This document shows, piece after piece, positions 61,306 to 64,000 of a stretch of 64,000 bases of DNA; the stretch's first letter is position 1; the number at the start of each line of letters is the position of its first letter. The notes under the pieces were generated by a model that was given only the letters and a program-made list of their open reading frames with translations, was not told where the DNA came from and made no database searches. This DNA comes from Paracoccus sp. S3-43 (GTDB lineage: Bacteria > Pseudomonadota > Alphaproteobacteria > Rhodobacterales > Rhodobacteraceae), in contig NZ_CP119082.1 in NCBI RefSeq assembly GCF_029027965.1, forward strand, positions 1,840,001-1,904,000. The letters are read 5' to 3'. The position numbers and the translations under genes were made by a program.

Positions 61306-63703
61306 CGTCCGCCTCGCGGCCGTGGGCGGACGGCAGGTGCGCGCCGAACTGGAAGGTGTCGGCGAGGCCGGGTCGCGCGGCTTCGGACGGCTGAGCCGGG
61401 AGATGGAAGCGGCGAACGCCCGGCTCGCGGCCTTCTCGCGGCGGGTCCGGGTCGCGGCAGCGGCTGCCGTGGCCGCCGCTGCCGCCGCCGGTGTGGCAAT
61501 GATCCGGTCCGGCCTGCAGACGGTGGATGCGCAGGCCAAGCTGGCGCAGTCGCTGGGCACCACCGTCGCCTCGATCCAGACGCTGGAGCGCGCGGGCGAA
61601 CTGGCGGGCGTGTCGATGTCCGGCATCGAGCAGGCCACGAAGGATCTGACGCGTCGCCTCAGCCAGGCGGCCGCCGGGACCGGCCCTGCCGCCGATGCGC
61701 TGGATCGCCTCGGGCTCTCGGCCAATGAGCTGATCGCCCTGCCGCTGGACCAGCGGGTCGGCGCCATCAACGCGGCCATCGAGAACTTCGTGCCTGCCGC
61801 CGAACGCGCGGCCGTCGCGGGTCAGCTCTTCGGCGAGGAAGGCTCTATCGCCATGGCGCGGATCGACACCGCGACGCTCCGCCAGGCGACCGAGGACGTC
61901 CTCGCCTTCGGTGTCGTCGTCTCCGAACAGGATGCCGAACAGATCGAGCGGACGAACGACGCCATCTCTCGGCTTGGGCTGATCTGGCGTGGGCTGTCGA
62001 ACCAGCTGGCCGTCGCCGCGGCCCCCGCGCTGGAAGCCGTCGCCAACGCGATGGCGGCGGTCGCCAGCCGCACCGGGCCGCTCGGCATCGCGATCCGCGG
62101 GCTTTTCGACAACATCGGTCGCCTGACCACCTATGCCGCCACCTTCGCGGCCTTCCTCGCGGGCCGATGGGTGGCTGGCATGGCCGCTGCGGCGCTCTCC
62201 GTGCGCGGCCTCGCCACGGCGCTCGTCGTGCTGCGCGGCGCGCTGATCCGCACCGGCATCGGGGCGCTGATCGTCGGCGCGGGCGAGCTCGTCTACCAGT
62301 TCACACGCCTCGTCTCCGGTGCGGGCGGGTTTGGCGAAGCGATGTCGCTCCTGAAGGACCTTGCCGTCGAGGTCTGGGAGCGGATCAGGATGGGCGCGGC
62401 TGCGGCGGGCGCTGCGGCCACGGCGATGTTCTTCGACCTGAAGGCCGACGCCGCTTCGGGCATGCAGAGCGCCATCGAGAGCGTCGTCGGTTTCGGCAAC
62501 ACCGCCGTGAACACGTTCGAGGGGGCCTACGAGGCGATCAAGGCGATCTGGGGTCTGCTGCCCGCCGCCATCGGCGATCTGGCGTTCCAGGCGGCCAACA
62601 GCCTCGTCGACGGCGTCGAGGCGATGCTGAACGGTGTGGTCTCGCGCATCAACGGCTTCATCGGCGGCATCAATCAGGGGCTCGAAGCCCTCGGGTCGGA
62701 GCGCCGCATCTCGCTGGTGCCCGACCTCGACCTCGGCGAGATCGAGAACCGCTTCGAAGGAGCGGCAACGGCCGCGACGACGGCGGCGCAGGCGGCGTTC
62801 GACCGGGCCTTCGAGGACAAACCGCTGACCGCGCCTGATCTCGGCCTGACCGAGGCGGCGAGCCGGGCGCTCGAGTCCGCGAACCTCTATCGCGGGGCCG
62901 CGCGCGATCTGGCCGAAGGGGCACGTGCGCCCCTCGAAAGCTGGCAGGCGCTGCGCGACGCGGTGCGCGGCACCGATGAAGGCAGTGCGGATGCGCTGAC
63001 CGAGGCCACGGGTGCTGCCGAGCGGCTGGAGACGGCGCTCGGCGATGCCGGACGCGCCGCGACGGGTGCTGGTGCGGCGGCCGGAGCCGCCGCCGCTGCC
63101 GCGGAGCCCGCGACCGAGGCCGCCGTCACCGGCTGGCAGGCGGTCACGGCAGCGCTGTCGGATTACGCCAGCAAGGCCCGCGACATCGGCGGCGATATCG
63201 GCCAGAGCCTCGTCGGCGCCTTCCAGTCCGCCGAGAACGCGGTGGGCCAGTTTGTGAAGACCGGGAAGCTGAACTTCCGAGACCTCGTCACCTCGCTGCT
63301 GGCCGATCTCGCCCAACTGGCGGCGCGGCGGTTCATCCTCGGGCCGATTGCCAACGCGCTTTCCGGCGTGTTCTCCGGCGCGGGCGGCATCTTCGCCAGC
63401 GTCCTGCATGCGGGCGGGATGGTCGGATCGGCCGGGCCCTCGCGGATGGTCCCGGCCATGGCCTTCGCCGCCGCGCCCCGGATGCATGGCGGCGGCATGG
63501 CGGGGCTACGCCACGACGAAGTGCCCGCGATCCTGCAGCGCGGCGAGCGGGTTCTGTCGCGGCGGGAGGCGCAGACGTACGGCGGAGGCGGCGGGGTCAA
63601 CGTCACCATCATGGCCCGCGACGCCGAGAGCTTCCGGCAATCGCGAACGCAGGTGGCGGCCGACATCGCCCGCGCCGTGTCGCTCGGGCGGAGGGGCATG
63701 TGA
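61286..63703 (+). CDS. tail tape measure protein
   Basis: 805 residues, the longest phage gene here. An N-terminal coiled part (AVGGRQVRAELEGVGEAGSRGF, LSREMEAANARLAAFSRRV) leads to hydrophobic segments (about residues 260-345), then Ala-rich helices and a C-terminal lambda gpH-like part with FVKTGKLNFRDLVTSLLADLAQLAARR and HAGGMVG repeats. It sets tail length and helps DNA injection. Its start overlaps the end of the frameshift product, and its stop overlaps the next start (TGATG). Confidence 0.9.
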   Translation: MAEKRVSVRLAAVGGRQVRAELEGVGEAGSRGFGRLSREMEAANARLAAFSRRVRVAAAAAVAAAAAAGVAMIRSGLQTVDAQAKLAQSLGTTVASIQTLERAGELAGVSMSGIEQATKDLTRRLSQAAAGTGPAADALDRLGLSANELIALPLDQRVGAINAAIENFVPAAERAAVAGQLFGEEGSIAMARIDTATLRQATEDVLAFGVVVSEQDAEQIERTNDAISRLGLIWRGLSNQLAVAAAPALEAVANAMAAVASRTGPLGIAIRGLFDNIGRLTTYAATFAAFLAGRWVAGMAAAALSVRGLATALVVLRGALIRTGIGALIVGAGELVYQFTRLVSGAGGFGEAMSLLKDLAVEVWERIRMGAAAAGAAATAMFFDLKADAASGMQSAIESVVGFGNTAVNTFEGAYEAIKAIWGLLPAAIGDLAFQAANSLVDGVEAMLNGVVSRINGFIGGINQGLEALGSERRISLVPDLDLGEIENRFEGAATAATTAAQAAFDRAFEDKPLTAPDLGLTEAASRALESANLYRGAARDLAEGARAPLESWQALRDAVRGTDEGSADALTEATGAAERLETALGDAGRAATGAGAAAGAAAAAAEPATEAAVTGWQAVTAALSDYASKARDIGGDIGQSLVGAFQSAENAVGQFVKTGKLNFRDLVTSLLADLAQLAARRFILGPIANALSGVFSGAGGIFASVLHAGGMVGSAGPSRMVPAMAFAAAPRMHGGGMAGLRHDEVPAILQRGERVLSRREAQTYGGGGGVNVTIMARDAESFRQSRTQVAADIARAVSLGRRGM

Positions 63704-64000
63704 TGGCGTTCCACGAGGTGCGGTTCCCCGACAACATCAGTCGCGGCGCGCGGGGCGGACCCGAGCGGCGGACACAGATCGTCGAACTCGCCTCGGGCGA
63801 CGAGGAGCGCAATGCCAGCTGGGCCAACTCGCGCCGCCGCTACGATGTCGCCTACGGCATCCGCCGCGCCGACGATCTGGCGGCGGTGGTTGCCTTCTTC
63901 GAGGCGCGCAACGGCCGCCTCCATGGCTTCCGGTTCAAGGACTGGGGCGACCACAAGTCCTGCCTGCCCTCGGGCACGCCATCGCCGACCGACCAGGCGA
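63703..64000 (+). CDS. TIGR02217/DUF2460 phage tail protein (partial)
   Basis: 99 codons up to the window edge. The start FHEVRFPDNISRGARGGPERRTQIVELASG and WANSRRRYDVAYGIRRADDLAAVVAFFEARNGRLHGFRFKDW are the mark of TIGR02217/DUF2460, a distal tail protein also found in Rhodobacter gene transfer agents. The C-terminal half lies outside. It begins in the tape measure stop. Confidence 0.85.
   Translation, partial: MAFHEVRFPDNISRGARGGPERRTQIVELASGDEERNASWANSRRRYDVAYGIRRADDLAAVVAFFEARNGRLHGFRFKDWGDHKSCLPSGTPSPTDQA

Noticed and set aside
29005..64000. Gene transfer agent instead of prophage, suggested by the TIGR02217 tail protein
   Set aside because: The region has its own serine integrase, replication genes, methylases and a GpA terminase, unlike the compact GTA cluster; the tail resemblance is shared ancestry.

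Overview
The window looks like a chromosome segment of a high-GC alphaproteobacterium of the Rhodobacteraceae, most likely Paracoccus or a close relative. The clues are the DUF1285/MoxR/DUF58/DUF4159 cluster, the ahcY-metK pair, the cysK-trgB pair known from Rhodobacter, and a type of gyrase A that carries Ala at the usual quinolone-resistance Ser position. It falls into three parts: ordinary chromosome (1-22960), a lower-GC defence-type cassette next to a tRNA-Ser gene (22961-28860), and a tailed-phage prophage that runs off the right edge (29005-64000).

Chromosomal part. A minus-strand MoxR-DUF58-DUF4159 operon lies divergent from a DUF1285-hydroxypyruvate isomerase pair. Then come typA, a TetR-type regulator, the methyl-cycle pair ahcY-metK (preceded by a strong nested hairpin), a VOC protein, a COQ10/RatA-like protein, several very small membrane peptides, a YpfJ-like zinc protein, dsbB, gyrA with a terminator, an AI-2E family permease, a DUF3772/MscS channel co-transcribed with cysK, trgB, a DUF2059 protein and tRNA-Ser(CGA).

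Defence-type cassette. Four tightly coupled genes (23519-28857) encode a zinc-ribbon DNA methylase, a PD-(D/E)XK nuclease, a DUF262 (ParB/GmrS-like) protein without a visible HNH domain, and a HEPN protein with an RxxxxH motif. I know of no named system with exactly this composition. It is the best candidate here for an undescribed system.

Prophage. The left end is a minus-strand serine recombinase operon with DUF2924. Next come two large genes of unknown function, two low-GC cargo genes, and a plus-strand early operon: a sigma-like factor, a Sak4-like ATPase, a possible ssDNA-binding protein, an SF2 helicase, a Cas4/RecB-like exonuclease, a primase-helicase, a dense repeat/hairpin region that could be the replication origin, a RuvC-like resolvase and two DNA methyltransferases. 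The late operon follows in usual siphovirus order: small and large terminase, gpW-like joiner, portal, a fused prohead protease-major capsid protein, capsid decoration protein, head-tail joiners, tail terminator, tail tube, tail chaperone with an A AAA AAC programmed -1 frameshift site, tape measure, and a TIGR02217/DUF2460 tail protein cut by the window edge. A metal-efflux gene with its own divergent ArsR-type repressor is inserted in the middle of the late operon, and two copies of a REP-like palindromic element bracket the large terminase. No function has been tested; family calls come from reading motifs by eye.
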